Assembly (NCBI RefSeq): GCF_963662255.1
Contig: NC_085059.1
Span: forward strand, 11,937,234-12,001,233
Source: Cinclus cinclus
Lineage: Eukaryota > Chordata > Aves > Passeriformes > Cinclidae
Direction of reading: 5' to 3'
Length of the DNA stretch: 64,000 nucleotides
In this document: positions 35,376-50,300 of the stretch, one piece after another
Numbering within the stretch: position 1 is the first letter of the stretch
Layout of the letters: every line of letters begins with the position of its first letter
Made by a program: the position numbers and the translations under genes
The notes under the pieces: model-generated
Told to the model about the DNA's origin: nothing
Database searches by the model: none
The model's input: the letters and a program-made list of their open reading frames with translations, nothing else

Positions 35376-38300
35376 GTGAGTGCGGGGTAGGCTCGTGGGG
35401 TTCGGTGTGGGATAGGGCCTGGCGCGGACGGCTCCCGCCCCGCGGCGCTTCCCCCGGGCCCAGGCCACCCTTCGCCCCGGGGCAGCGGGGGCAGGGGCCG
35501 GTGCCCGCGGGCAGAGTGCAGGGAGGGGGTTCCGCGGACGGCCTGTTCGCTGCCCGGTTCGCTGGATTATACCAGGCTGAGCTCGGCGGTTCCCACCCTG
35601 CAGCCGGGCCACTCGCGGCCCGAGGCGAAACGCAGCTGATGTAGGGAGGAAAGCAGGAAAGGAGCGGCAGCGGAGCCCGGGCTCCTGGTGTGACCCCGGG
35701 AGCAGCGTGGGGCGGTGAGAGTGGGGGTGAGGAGCTGTCGAACCGGGAACTGCCTCAAATGTCACTGCGGAAAACACAGAGCTGCTCATTAGACAAAATA
35801 AAACTTAATTCTGATTTTTATTTTTCATGGCAAAAGTATCCCTGAGTACAGTTGTCTGTCGGTATGAACGACAGCGTCTCTCAGAGAGAGCCCGTGTCTG
35901 TGCTGCCGGGGTGACACGCACGGCTCGATCTGCCCCGGACCGTCCTTTAGCCCGGGTGGGTCTCTGTCGGTGGCACGGATGACACAGCCGAGGCTTGACC
36001 CTTTGGAACGGGGCTGTACATGTGGCACTGTGGTTATCGCTGAGCTCAGCCTGCGGCGCTGCGGGGCTTTCTTGTCATTCTCGTAAAGCCGACATTATCT
36101 GTTTCTGTGTGCTGCAAACTGGGAAAGTCTTATTTTCTTCCCCTCAGTTTTTTTTTTCTTGACTAGATATTGAAGGTGAAACTGAACTTACTAGGCAGTG
36201 TTTTAACACAGGAATAAGAAGTTTAAGGCCAGCCTTGTCTCTTTCTGTTTTCGTTGCATGTGTGCAAAATAATCTGTGCTGATGGAAGTGTCTCCTGATT
36301 TCACATACACATCCTCTGCACTTGCTTCCTTAATTATACACTTGTGTGTTTCAGTAGCTGTGCTGCATCATAAGCAGTTCAGTTATAAAGAGATCTTTTG
36401 ATTTTTCTTCTCCCTCCTCCTGCGATGTGTTTCTTGCTTTTCTTCAAAGTTATCAGCAAAATGGTAATTTGCAATTAACTGTGTAGTTGCCTCTAGGCTG
36501 AAGAGTGGGAAGAGTATGAATGTAGTGTGGAGAGAGAGGTTCTGTCCTGGAGAGCTAATGGTCTGAGCAGAGACTGTACAAAGAGAACGTTAGCTAATGG
36601 AGTAACTGAGTGGGATGATTTACAGACTGGCATTGCTTTATGTTTGCTGATTTCCCTAGTGTCAGATTAAGCACATAATGAAAGTTATGGAGAGGCAGTT
36701 GAGAAAGAGGAATTTCAGGCTACTCAGCTGTCAGGTGTATGAAAAATAAAGAACTGAAATGTAGAGTTATGCAAATACTAGGTAATAAAATTAAACAGTT
36801 GTTATAGTATGTTAGAGATAAGGTTTGGGTTTGAAATAAATTGTTCAAGCATAAACTCTTCATAGCATTGTTTAAAATAAATGCTGAGAGGTGCTGTGAT
36901 CCTTGACCTTTATACTAGTACCAAAGCCTTCTAAAACAGTTTTGGGGGTACTGAGTGCTGTAGTGGTGCTTACAGTGGTCTGAGAGGAAAGAAAACTGTC
37001 AGCAGGACAAGAAATTATTCTACAGCTGTCAGCCCTTCCTTGCAACTTGTTGCTTGCTGAAATGTTTGCAGGTAACTCCCAGAGCTTGCATGTCGACTAA
37101 GGCAGTAAATTGTCACAGCAGCACCATGTGCTGCCCGGGAAATTGTTTGGCACAGAGCTTTAGGTTGCTTAGCAACAACCTTCCTCTCCTTCATTTCTGT
37201 TTGTCTTTTAATAGGACCAGTATTCTGTACTCATTTTATTGTGGGTGTCTAATTTGTTTTCCAGCTGATAGATCTGAAGTGCAAACAAGAAAGAGAAACA
37301 ATTCTTTTAGAAAATGTTTTGCTCTTCTTATGTGATACCTTAGCATGGTACTTTGATGTCATGAGGTACTTTAGGAGCTGCTGAGATTGGAATCCAGTGG
37401 GTCAGAGTCAGGTGGACACTGGTGGTGTCTGATTCCATGGCATCTGTTGGGATGTAACTTTTCAGAGTGTTTATCTTTGCATCTCCCTGAAGCTTGGCGA
37501 GATTGTGGCTGGCAAAAGTGATGTGCTGAGTTACTGGCTTGGAGTTTCACAGAACAGTGAAGTTCTGTGTGGCGTAAAATATTACTGGGATCCTGGCCAT
37601 CCACATTAGTACTGTGACCATTTTATAAAACCATCAAGCAACCTTCATATATATCTATATTCTGGTGTTATTCCTGATCTCTTAGAAATATTAAATGGCC
37701 TTGTGTTGTTGTAGAAGAGATTTGCTGTTAAATAGGTGCCCTTTCTTCTGTTACTAATTAATTTCTGTGGTCTCTGAGTGTTGGCTGTCTAGATGCTGTG
37801 CAGGTGAAGTAGCCCTTCAGTCCACACAGAATTCCTTGTTTCTGGATTCACAGAAAACCAGCAACATTTGGGGAAAGCTGGACAGCCTAGGTACTCTTTG
37901 AAGGGTCTCAGTAAGGAGGTCACATCAAGATTGTATCTGGCTGCATCCAAACAACAAGTCCTGAAAAGTTTTTGTGCACTGTGAAATTCTTTGTAAAGGG
38001 ATTTTATCCCTTAGTGCTATTTCTATAGCTTTTTTTGGCAGCTTTGTGCAGACTTGTCTTGGAAACATGAGCTATTATATGAGGATGTTGAGACTTTTCT
38101 TTGTGCTTCTGACTTTTAAAATAAAAATTGAAATTGGAACATTGTTTTGTGGTGAATTTGATTTATATTTTTGCATAAAGTGCCATAGAAAATATCAAGT
38201 AGGTCAGTTTTTTATATCACCTCACTTCCACTGTTTTACCTTCAAGCAGAGAAAACAGTGCATAGGAGAGCAATCAAAATACTCTGATTTCTGCCTGGGA

Positions 38301-41300
38301 TAGAGGGAGAGTAATGCCCTAAGGTGAAAAATCAAGTTATTAAATCAATTTGTATTTGTTCTGGATTTTTCCTGCAGTTTATAATGATTTTATCAGTGTT
38401 TTGTGTGGATGCAGTCAGAAGGTTTGATAAGAATCCATAATTTTTAAAGTTAGCAAGTTTAATTGTCAGTGGGGTTTGTAAATTGATTGTTGGAAATCCA
38501 TCTGATACACTGCAAGGTAGTTTTTGAAGGTTACTCATAACCATAAGTGATTTCGTCTTTGTGAGCTTTTTCTTTAAACATTGTTGATTTTAGATAATTA
38601 ATATTAATTGCAAATACCTATGAGCAGCATTGTAAGGACAGTAGGGTATAACTGGATTTTATAACTGAAGGACAAATTGCATGTTGAAATTAATGGTTGG
38701 GGAGTAATATGGTATGTATCTTTTATGTACAAATAAGAGGCAGTGACGATGAGATCACTGGCACTGTAGTAGTTATGTGGACCTCTGCAGTATTCAGTGA
38801 ATTAACAGCTGTGTGTGACCCAGAGCCTAAGGTTTTCTAGGGAATGAGGAGCTGAATGATCAGTGCAGTGTTTGTCCTAACTAAAAATTTCAATGTATTC
38901 TGCATTTAGCTTAACTTATTGTCAGAAATGCATGAGTTACTTTAACTTGGAAATGTGAACTTGCTCACCTTTCAGCATTTAGCCATTATGTTTCAATAGG
39001 AAACCAGCTTTTTTTTTTTAATGTGTAACTGTGTGTGTGGAATGTCTCCAGTATCTAAGATGTGTTTTAGGGGACTAGGAGAGCCACAGTGTGACTGGCT
39101 GAACTGAATGATACAACACTGGTAAGTGTTTTGGCAGTTGTCAAGGAGTCATAACTAGCTGTGGCCCGCAGTATCTAGTGTGCTCTGCTCAGAAGGATTT
39201 CACTCAAAAGTTGATAGTCTCTCTTCAGCATGTCCATTTTGTGGCAATGCTGTGAACAATCTGTAGTACCTTTCTTGACGGAGCTCTTATTTCACTGGAA
39301 ATACTGGGGGATTCTGTTAACCTGTTCCTCTGTAAAGCAGGAATCTGATTATGTTCTTGCCCATGCTGTTCGCTCTTAAGAGGGTTATTAACCTTCTTTT
39401 CAAATTTTTTCTTCAAATGAGTAAGACTTAGTTTATGTGTACCAACCAACAAATGCATAAAGAGCATCATCAACCTGTCAAGTTTTTTTTCCCTGACTTT
39501 TGAATTATTTTATGATAAACTTACCCTTCATTCTGTGTTGGTGCCCAGTTGACCACTCACATGAGCAGTATGTGTATGAATAGTTCTCTTACTAAAATTA
39601 ACTGCAGAAACTTTCATAGATTAAGTTACTTGAGAAGTAGCATAGTGACCTGTGCTGGAAGTTGGCTGGCAGTGTTGTTGTGGTAAGATGACATGTAGGT
39701 TGGTGTCAGCCATCGTGTGAAATGGTGTTCTTACGCAATGGATCTTCTGCTTTCGGTCTGCTTTGTGTGTGCCACTGCCAGTGGTGTGGGAAAGTGCTCC
39801 TCTGCAGGCAGCTTGCTTTTGGGGGTTTCTGATAACTGGGTGGGATCCTGTGTGAATTTCAGTCCAGAAGCACTGATGGTACTGGAATGTTCAGTGGTTT
39901 CAAGGTTACTGTAAAACAAATATGTAAGTGTTGATAGCAAAATACTGCTGAATTCATGTCTCTTGCAGTAGTACTTCTGTCATACCTAATGGTTTAAATT
40001 AAAAATGGCTTGGAGGCTAATAAAATCCTAAGAAAGGACATTCACAGAAACATCTTTTATTTTCAGAAGTGATACACAACCCTGACTGCCTAAAGAGTGT
40101 AGTTTTTTTCATTGCAGGCCCTGTTCAGAGTCAGTTGATGCATTCCCCAGATGGCCAGGGATACAGCCCTGCAGTTCCAGGATCGTACTCCCATCAGACG
40201 CCGACAAAGGTTCCTCCACATCAGTCTTCTGGACAGTATAGCTATAGTGGCTCTCAGAATGTTTCTCAATTAAACAATTACCAAGGACCTGGCCAGACTC
40301 TCAATAGACCACCAGTGGCAGCTTTCTCCGGGTCACCAGTACAACAGCCAGGTCCTGTTCCACAAGTGCTGCTGCCTGCATTACAGAACTCGGCTGCTGT
40401 ATCATCTGCAGGGAGCTTTCCTCCTGGAGCCAGCCCACCAGTGCTTTCAAACTGGCAGTACAGCCAGACTCCTGTAAGTCAGCCACTTGGGGCTCAAACT
40501 AGCCATTTGGCTTGTGTGCCTGGGACAGGGTCAGCTCAGCCACCGTCATCATTATCAGGAAGTACAAATCCTGCAGGGAGTTACCAATATGCTGCTTCTC
40601 CAGGGGCTCCTCCGCTGCACAACAGCTACATGAAGCCAGGTAACCAGAACTGTTTGATATTTTACCAATGTCCATTTTTCAATGACCTTTTAAAACAATG
40701 AATGTAGAACTCTGAGTATGTCACTCTACAGTGATGTTTTGCTTGTGGAAGATTGTTACAGCAGATACACACATCAGAAACACCCGCATGCTTTCTTTGG
40801 GTTAGAAATGAAAGTTCTGTGCCCAAGTTGTGTGTTTCAGCTGGCTGGAGCAGGTAACTGCTGAGTGGTGTCCCACTGTTTTGGGATGCTGCATGTGGGT
40901 GATGCTGTTTCTGTGACCTTCACCATTTCCAGGGGGAATTGTTGGAGCACTAGCATGTTTCAGTCCAGGACTTCATAATTGAAAACTAGTTCTATTTAGT
41001 GAGCATGCTCAGTAACCACTTGATTCAGGTAATTTTCTGAATAGTCTGTCAGGTTGATGCAAATAACTGGAGCACAGCCTGGAAAGAAAAGCAGTCTGTG
41101 CTACTGAAATAGAGGTCAGTACAATGGAAAGCTTTCTTCCCCCAAACTTGTAGTTTTCACATTTAATGATAATTGTAAGTCTTCAGAAAGTACTCCAAAA
41201 GTAAGAGATTTTGCTCCTGCTGCTTTACTGCTGGTATATGCAGTGGTAAAAGCTTTTCTCTCACAAAATAGCTCTATTGTGCAACTTGTGATTATTATGG

Positions 41301-44300
41301 AAGCACAAATACTCAAATTTCTCTTTGCCAAATTGCTGTATGTTAGTTTTTTTTCTGATTAAGCATGCAAACAGGACTTAGGTATGGAAATATTTAACAT
41401 GTGAAAACAAACTATTTTTCTTGTTAAGTGCTTTTAGCCTCATTGGAAATTTTTATTGATGCTAGTTTTTTTTTGTTATATGCCTGCCTAATTTTCTTAC
41501 GCTGTTCAAAATGTTTCAAGCTCACAGAATTTATGAAACTATTTCTGGGACTTCATTGGAATAAACAGTTAGTACTTCAGAATTAGTGAGGAAAATGCAG
41601 AGAAATTTTGGAAAGTGGCATATGAAATGAGAGCAAGTGTTTGGAATAAGTAATTTTTATATCCATTCAGTCCTCCTGAGCTGTTTCCCTGGTATTTTTT
41701 TTGTAAATTAATGTTCACTTTTAAAATTATTAAACTTGTTTGGTGATCACTCCAAATTTGGTTATAGAGTTGGGATATTTTCTGTACATATTGAAATTCT
41801 TGCCAACAATAGCAACAAAAAGCTGAAAGAGATCAGTACCTATAGGAACCCAGAATGAGAAGTGTGACATAAGCAACCTGAAGTTGAGACCCTCTACCCA
41901 CATGTTAGGATTTATGTATATCATGCTGTTCATCCTATAATAACAGAAATAGTTGGAATTCAATCTGTGTGTCTTTGTAACAAAACTTTTGTGACTTTTT
42001 TCAGGTGGGTTAAACTCCTCCTAAAAGTTAATCTCTTTATAGGATCTGCGCCTCCACCAGTGACTCAGCCTTTAACTCCACTCCACCCTCCAAGGCCACC
42101 TTTAGGACTTCCACCAGTTGGTGGTCCAGCTAGGCCATCAACAGCAGTAACAGGACCACCTAGCACACAGTTTCTGCTAAAATCAGCTGCAAACCAAGAA
42201 GGTAAGAAACATTTTCCTCTTTATGTTGAATTCAACCATTTCAACTTGCTGTAATATGCAACCTTTAAAGTCAAGCACATTGTTCTATTAGAGACTCAAA
42301 CTGTAAGATTGATACTAATACACCTAATAATTTAATCTGAAAAGAGCAGGTAAGGAGCTGGAAAGAAGAAAAATTCCTGCAAACAGATGTTAATAAAATT
42401 TAAGAAAGTAACACTTGAAAATAGATTGCCAAGTGCTGTTTTACATGGCAGTGTCTCCTGTACTTGGCATCACTTTTCTTTTTCGTGCTGTATTGTGATG
42501 GGGAAATTCTCCTTTCTCTGCATCCCTGAGTACTGTGAGGACAGAAATCCAAGTATGATTCCCTGTATTGTTCATTCTGCAGGGAGAGATAAAATGTGGA
42601 TCTTGCAGTTCATGTAGCTGTACCTTATTCTTCTCTGTGTAAAATCACTGAAACACATATCTTGCATTTGTTAGTTTTCTGAAGGAAGTGAAGTGTCAGC
42701 TGTTGAAGACAGATACATGATTTGTGTCTCCTGTGGGCCCTGCACAAATATGCTATTGTTTAGGAACTCCTAAGGGCTCTGTATCAGACAGACTCCAATT
42801 GTTTGGCATTTAGTGTCCATGCTAGATGGGGCCATGTGCAAGTTGGCAGCTTTGTTTTTACATACGTAGTTCTGTCAAAGCTGTTGGTTCCTTTCATGTT
42901 CAGATTGATGGTTTCTCATGTGTGGTAGCTCTGTGAGCACAAAATTTGTATATTCAGATTTAGAGTAGTTTGCAATGTGTTAAATGAAAACAGCTTTTGC
43001 TTGGAAAATATTTTCTTCATCATGAAGAGAAACATTTTCAGAGCCCTGGACAGATAAAAATGTTTAGTCTATGAAGCAGGCTGGCTGCTCCTAGCAAGAT
43101 TCAGTTGTGTAATATAAATTCCTTTTTGTTGGGTCATCTTTGAAGATTTTAATAAAAATGGTAATAAAAATAGAGTACCTACTTGTCCTTAGCAATATAT
43201 AGTTGTGTTAGTATATTTAGACATAGTTGGCTTACCATAAACTGTTCTTTGGGAGCACTCTTTGAGTGTCAAGGTTTTTCCTATCTTAGATTGCATTTCT
43301 ATCTTCACTGGTATGTGACTGTCAGAGCTGTTGCTGTTGGGTTAGCAGTAGTGGACTAAGTGTGTAAGTGTGGGGAATCTGGTGTTTCTGTGAATTATCA
43401 GTGGAAAAAGTTCTTCAGGGAACTCTTAAGCTACAGGTTACTTGGAAAACTGCAGCTAGCCTAAAGAGACTTCTCTGCTGAAGAGGGAGTGTCCCCTGAC
43501 CCTTTAGTGCATGCCAGCTTGGAAGATATTGCACATCCCTAATCTGAAGGACTCGTAAAAGATTATTCAACCAGGAGTGTAGGGACTTTAGTTTTCCTTA
43601 GAAAAAAGTTTGATGTTTTATTAATGTCCTTTGTTGAAGTCACATCTGCAGGGGACATGTGTTTGAGAAAGAGGACAAAGTGTATATTTAATTCAGTTTC
43701 ATCCTAGGTCAAAACGAAAGTAAATTCAAACTCTGCTTGTCTTAATATTCATCCAGCAAGTAGGATATTTTTTTGCAGTTACTTCATTAAAACTTCTTGT
43801 GCAAATTTTTCCTGTGGTTGTTTTTCTTTAAAGGTGATGCTGTGTCAGCTACCAGTGAAGGTTCTGTAGTGCAAAACAGCTACGATGCAATAGAAGGTGG
43901 TGGCCTCATGGGTAAGGCTTTGGGAGTCAAAATGGTTGTTATTATGATGGAACTTTCAGGAGTCTGGGAAAGATTGAAGTTTAAGCATTCATGTACCTAC
44001 ATATGTCTTTGATTCAATGCCTGTCTTGAAGCTAAATGTGAATTTTGAAGCATGGACAATTAGTATGTCTTTGTGATATGTAAAGTAGGTGACAGGCCTT
44101 TGCAAAGTTGACAGCAGTTGTATTTTTTACACTTAAAAACTAAACAGGCAGCTCTTGTGCTGTGCTAATGCCTCAAGTAAGATACAGTTCTTCAGCAATT
44201 AAGTATCTGTCTACTCTGCTTCCAGCTGCTCCACATTATTCTCCTGTAACCCCAAATCTTAAGATGAATAGAAATGTTGGGTATTCTTACCCTGCCTTAC

Positions 44301-47300
44301 CTCCAGGCTACCAACATACTTCTCCACCTGGAGCACCAGGAATGAATGCATCTACTTTGCAATATCCAGATGGATCAAAACATTTCCACCAGGTAAAGAT
44401 TGTCTGGTTTCTATCTCAGTAGTACCTCTGTTGGGAGCATGTGGGTAAAGAAAAATGATGGTTGGTAGGTGCTGTGCATCCCTAGGATGCTGCTTATTTT
44501 GTTCCCTGTTTGGGCACCATTTGTTCAAGAGGATAGACATTAATTAATGAATTTGCCCAAAATTAATGCTTTTGCCTGTGCCTTGGTACAAGTTTGGAAA
44601 AGCTGTGTGCCAGCTCTTTGTGAAGTGTTCCACTCTCAAATCTGTTCAAGATGTTTCTTTTGAAACTTTGAACTGCTTTTGGCATGTTTCTCTTCTGTGG
44701 CATTGTTATTGTTAGCAGAAGTATGTGGTTATTCTTTCCCTGAACTATCAAAGTGAACTGACCAATGCTTTCATCAGCTGAGCCTCTATATTTCAAGAGC
44801 TTTATAGGCAATTTATGCTACTTTTTTCCTCTGTTATGTTACATGCATAAATCAAGTTAATGTGACAACCAACCAGTATTTCTAAATATATTGATACAAG
44901 GGCAGTTGGTACATGAGCAAAACAAACTGAAAGGGATATATGTATATATGTGTGGTTTTAAATGGACTGTGGGTTTCATCCAAGTAATTAGTTCTAATTT
45001 GTGAAATTTTATTTGACTCTAGCCTGCCCTGGGCACTAATCACTTAACTGCATCAATGGGTGGCCTGAGTCTACAGCAGGAAGGGTTAAGGCCTGTGAAT
45101 CTTCTTCAAGAAAGAAATATTCTTCCTACCACCCTTTTGAAGGCTCCTGTCCCCAACTTGCATGAAGACATCCAGAAGCTCAACTGCAATCCTGAGTATG
45201 ATTATGCATTTGCTATAATACATGAAAACAGATAGAAATATAAATTCCTACTTATAACTTGACAAAAATTTTCTTAATTTTATGAATGGAAAATATTGAA
45301 AATGGGCTTCGCTTCCATTTTGTGGAAGCTGCTGATTGGTCAAGACTCAGGAAATGATTGTGGGATTGTTTATAGTTACTAAAACCACCTTTTAAACATT
45401 GCCAGTTCTGATTTATTCCCAAATAATATTTAGCATATAAAGATTTTGTGCAACTTTTAGTATTGTTAGGCTTAATTTTGACTTGAGTCAAAATTTGACT
45501 AAAATGGCAGCTCTGTGTGAAGAACATTTGTATAAAATAAGAACTCAAAGTCTGTACTGTGTCGAGCTCAGACAGAAACAAAATGATTTGACAGAGATAG
45601 AGAAGATCTTTTTTCTGGAAAGGGGAATTCACCATTAACAGATCTAGAAAAAGATACTGTAGTACTGAAATCATAATTTATTTGAAAGCCTCTGAAAATA
45701 ACCATTTGTCCTCCATGTAGGTTGTTCCGCTGTACCCTGACTAACATTCCTCAAACTCAGGCCTTATTGAATAAAGCCAAACTTCCTTTGGGGCTCCTGC
45801 TTCATCCTTTCAAAGACTTATCGGTATGAGAAATATTCAAGACTTTACATGCTGAAATATCAACTATGCCTTTACAGAGTCCAGACAATGGACAGTGAAT
45901 TAATTATAAAACAAGGGCAGGTATCTTGGGCCAGAAAAGCTACCACAGTAACTGACATTTCATTATTCCATTCAGATCGCTGTAATTTTTTCTCAGTTAT
46001 TTCTCCCTACCATTTTTAAACCTTCAGGTCTCACTTCTTAATAAAAAGACACCCAAACCTCAAAAGACCAAAAGCTTAAAGGCAGCACTGAATTTGGACT
46101 GTGATAGCAGAAAACACCTAAAGTCCAGTTTGTCATGTATCAGTTGTAGTTACTCATTTCAAACAAAGTACTAATTCTAAACTCAAGACTTGACAAAGTT
46201 GAAGGGATTTGAATGTCATCTGGCAGGGAGACAGCCAGAGGATTTTGAATTTTAACAGTGTCTCTCTTAAATTTTGGGTTTTTTTTCCTCAGTTTGATTT
46301 TTCAAAGATGAGGGCTTTTTTTTTCCCCCTCTTGTTTTCAAACCATCAGTGTACAATTAAGGAATTTAGAGGTTTAGAGAATCTACACAGTCAGATATGT
46401 AAGAGCTCGGTTCCTACCTGTCATATTAAGAAATTATAGGGATGCTGTGAGGATGCAGAAGTACTCCTACTTTCAGCAGGGATGCTTTAAAACAGGAAGC
46501 TTTTCTTTCCCAGCAACTGCCGGTGGTCACGTCCAGTATTATTGTGAGATGCCGTTCCTGCCGGACCTACATCAACCCTTTTGTCAGCTTCCTAGACCAA
46601 AGGAGATGGAAATGCAATTTGTGCTATAGAATCAATGATGGTAAGTTTTAAATGTGCTTTAAAGTGTTGCAATTAACCTTTCCCACCTTGGCCTTTGAGA
46701 CTGGGGTGTTGTTGGCCACATCAGTAGGGGGATTGTTGTCAGTCACTCTGGGAGTCATGAGAAATGTTTCCCTGTAACAGTGGGGTCCCTAAAGAAACAC
46801 AATAAGCCCAAGTAGTCCCTCAGGGTACCCTTGCCCAAGTGTAAGTGAACTACACTGCCTGGTGTAGTTCTCCACACATTGCCCAACAACCACCAAAGAG
46901 TTTACCTATTTGTTTTAAAATGCAGCACAGCCAATACTAGTGTGAAATACTAATGTATAAACTTATCTGCAAAGTTCCTGAAGAATTCCTGTATAATCCT
47001 GTGACAAGAGTTTATGGAGAGCCTCATAAAAGACCTGAAGTCCAGAATGCTACTATTGAGTTTATGGCTCCGTCTGAATACATGGTAAGACTTTATTTAC
47101 TTTTACTTATTCTTTCCCTTTGTTTTATTTTCAGAGGGAAGTCAGAGAAAGCTTTGTTTCAGAGGATGCTTTCCAGTTCAGTAGAACAGCTGTTGCCTTA
47201 AGGAGTGAACTCTGAGAACTCATGGGGAGAACTTCAGAGAGTTCACTTCTAAACATTTATGTCAAAGTTGTTTTGTGTTTAGAATATGTAGATTTCTTTG

Positions 47301-50300
47301 GAAGAAAACTAGAATTCTGGTATTACCAAATAAGAGGCAAATGCATTCAGAAATTTTTGCTATCATCTGCATGCTGTTTTAACAGTTTAAACTTGCAGTG
47401 GAATGAATAAACCCAGTCTAACAAATGCGATTTGAAAATTAAAGTTAATCTTTTCTTTGCTTAGCTGCGTCCACCTCAGCCACCTGTGTACCTCTTTGTG
47501 TTTGATGTCTCTCACAATGCAATAGAGACAGGATACTTGAATACTGTCTGCCAGATCTTGTTAGACAATCTTGATTCGTAAGTACTTTTTTCTTAAAATC
47601 CAGTTTTCATTCCTCTTAAACTTACGATAGACACCAACATGCCAGTTTCTTCTGTCTGGAAGACAAGTTTCCTAGTGTGGGTAAACAATGGCCACTATTG
47701 TGTTAAAATGTACCATAAAGCTGTAGCCTTTTTCCCATCTCAGCTGCACCAGTGTAAAAGGTAATTTTGAAGCTTGATTTTTCAGTCTGACTCTTTCCTA
47801 TTTACTTCATCACTCGCCATAAGAATATAAGAATCATGTTTATGGAGTCTTCTGAACTGTATTTTTTAAAAGCTGAAATTTAGATAAATATTTGCTGAAA
47901 GGAGTCATACATCTAATAAACTTCTCATAAAATGCATATTGTTTGAACTTACATAAACACTACTTGGTATTTTGCAGTTTATTTCTTCCTTTTCTTCCAC
48001 TTCTGATTATCCTTTTAAGAGGTTTTCACCTGCCTGCTTGGTGACTCTACCATCAGTTCCTTTTCTGTTGTGGATTTTGTTCTTTTCAAAATGATTCAGT
48101 GAAGCTCTTGCAGTCTAGCTTTTAAACTAACTGCTTGGTAACAACCATGGGAGAGATTCAGTGGATGTTAAGGGGAAAAAAAAAAGCCTGCAGAAATGAA
48201 ATTCCATCTCGTTGAACACCATATGTCTCATTTTCAGGCTTCCTGGGAACACTAGAACAAAAATAGGCTTCATAACATTTGACAGTACAATCCATTTCTA
48301 CAGTCTTCAGGAAGGTCTCTCTCAGCCTCAGATGCTTATAGTTTCAGATATTGAAGGTATGCAAAAATAATTTGTGTGATCACTACCTATTAATGACTTG
48401 TGGTTATGACAGCCTTTAAAAATATGTATCTGGTGAGAGTTTCTAGATTACATCTTTAGTCTCTCTAGTAATGACTTTAGATGTACTGTGTGTGTGAGTT
48501 TGTGTATGAAGACATCTCCCTGATGTCTGAGCAATGCTGTGGCTGCTCATGACTTCAAACACCATGACTTCAAACACAGCCAGCCTTCCTAACTGAGAGT
48601 TTCATTTGTACAGTTCTCTACATTCCTCTTGAAATTCTAAATACTGATGCTTGGTATCTTTCTGTAGATTTTCTGGCTGGTGCTTAGTGCTTGTCCTTCT
48701 GCCTTTTGTTTCAAATCACCTTTCACTGGATGTTACTGGGCAGGGTAGAATGAACACTGGAAATATTTGCTGTGTGATTTTGTTTAATAGTCTTGATTAT
48801 CCTTCAGCCCTGTTGATTGCTACTCTATCATGGGATTCTAGCTACAGGAATGCTTATGAGGAAAAAAAGAAGTCCACACGATTATGTTTGCATGGGTTAA
48901 TGTACTGATACAGTGTATTTTTTTCCAATAAGTATGATGGTTGGCAAAGTCAAGGAAAGCTTGATGTGTTTTTAAAAGATAGCTCAAATATTTTTTTTTT
49001 CCCTTTCAGATGTATTTATACCAATGCCAGAAAACTTATTAGTAAATTTAAATGAAAATAAAGAGGTAAGAAGCAAGGACTTTCTTACATAACTAGTGAC
49101 ATTTACATAATTGAGGATATGTTTGGTAATTTTTTGATTAATTAATGCTCATTAACACCTGCTGTTCAAATGCCAAGTTTGAGGCAAAAAAAATGTCTTT
49201 TATCTATGTCACTGTAAATTCTTGCCAACCTGAAACAAGACAGTACTTCAATTTTTCTCTTTAGTGCCTTAATATTAGAATTGTTAATACTTGGTTATGT
49301 TCAGCTGTCAGCTCTATGTAAAGTAGCAAACCATGACAACTCATAGGCCTAATACTGTTTTCTCACTTGTAGCTAATTCAAGATCTGCTGAAGACATTGC
49401 CACAGATGTTTACCAAGTCCCTGGAAACTCAGAGTGCTTTGGGGCCTGCATTACAGGCTGCCTTTAAACTGATGTCCCCCACTGGAGGTAGAATCACTGT
49501 CTTCCAGACACAGCTCCCATCTGTGGGAATGGGAGCACTAAAGTCACGAGAAGAGCCAAACCAAAGAGCAACAGCAAAGGTTAGGAAAACAAAAAGGTTG
49601 AGAATACTAACAACCCTGTTCTGTGCATAAATATGGTTCTGGAGTTTCCTCTTCTGGGTTAATTTTGTGCTTGTCTTGCCTCCTGTGTTAAAGTAGCAGA
49701 AAAAACAAAAGAAAAACCAAGCAATATAAACACAAATTAATTACCTTATTTTTTAAAAGCAAGTATTTTTAATCAGTGATGGAGAGTTGATTATAAATGT
49801 GTCTGAAAACAGTCAATAAATGTATGAAACAATTTGAATTTCCTTTGTATTTTGTAATAATCCACTGTGTTAACAGGATATACATTTGACACCATCGACT
49901 GATTTTTACAAGAAGTTGGCCTTGGACTGCTCAGGGCAACAGGTTGCAGTGGATTTATTTCTTCTTAGTGGGCAATATTCTGACTTGGCTTCTCTAGGTA
50001 CGTCATACAAAGCATGAGGCATGTAACTCTTGTATTTTGAGCAAATGTATAGAATCTATACTAATATTTAGTAGATGAACCTGATTTGAATTAATCTAGT
50101 ATGTCAAGATACAAAATTCTCCTTGCTGAGCAGTGACAGTGAACAGAATGTAATGTTTAAGTCCTGATTTAACCTACTTATTTTCATGTCCTCCCTTAAT
50201 GAGTCAGGATTCTTGTGCTACTGATATAAGTAGTGGAAATACTTTCTTCCTTTTAACCATCAGTTTCATTGCCTTTCAAGCAAGTTTTATTAGCGTTTTA

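Larger units (their letters stand above)
34430..35760. promoter_or_regulatory. CpG island, likely divergent SAR1B/SEC24A promoter
   Basis: This is the only strongly GC- and CpG-rich block between the first coding exons of SAR1B and SEC24A, so it probably drives both. It contains two CCCCGCCCC boxes (35165-35173, 35177-35185), an ETS site and a GCCACGTGT box. Core start sites are inferred to lie between about 34,980 (SAR1B) and 35,230-35,300 (SEC24A). No strong TATA box is visible. Confidence 0.75.

Noticed and set aside
34455..35789. Several long open frames of 100-214 codons on both strands in the SAR1B/SEC24A promoter
   Set aside because: All are GC-driven shadows in the CpG island with repetitive Arg/Ser/Pro composition. 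Only the SEC24A exon 1 portion is coding.
37371..37604. 77-codon minus-strand frame in SEC24A intron 1, considered as a transposase or retropseudogene scrap
   Set aside because: I could not match it to any transposase or gene family, and no target-site duplication or tail was visible.
40069..40117. Possible alternative first exon reading into SEC24A exon 2
   Set aside because: The frame is open only from a GTG, with a normal acceptor directly before exon 2; it is intron sequence.
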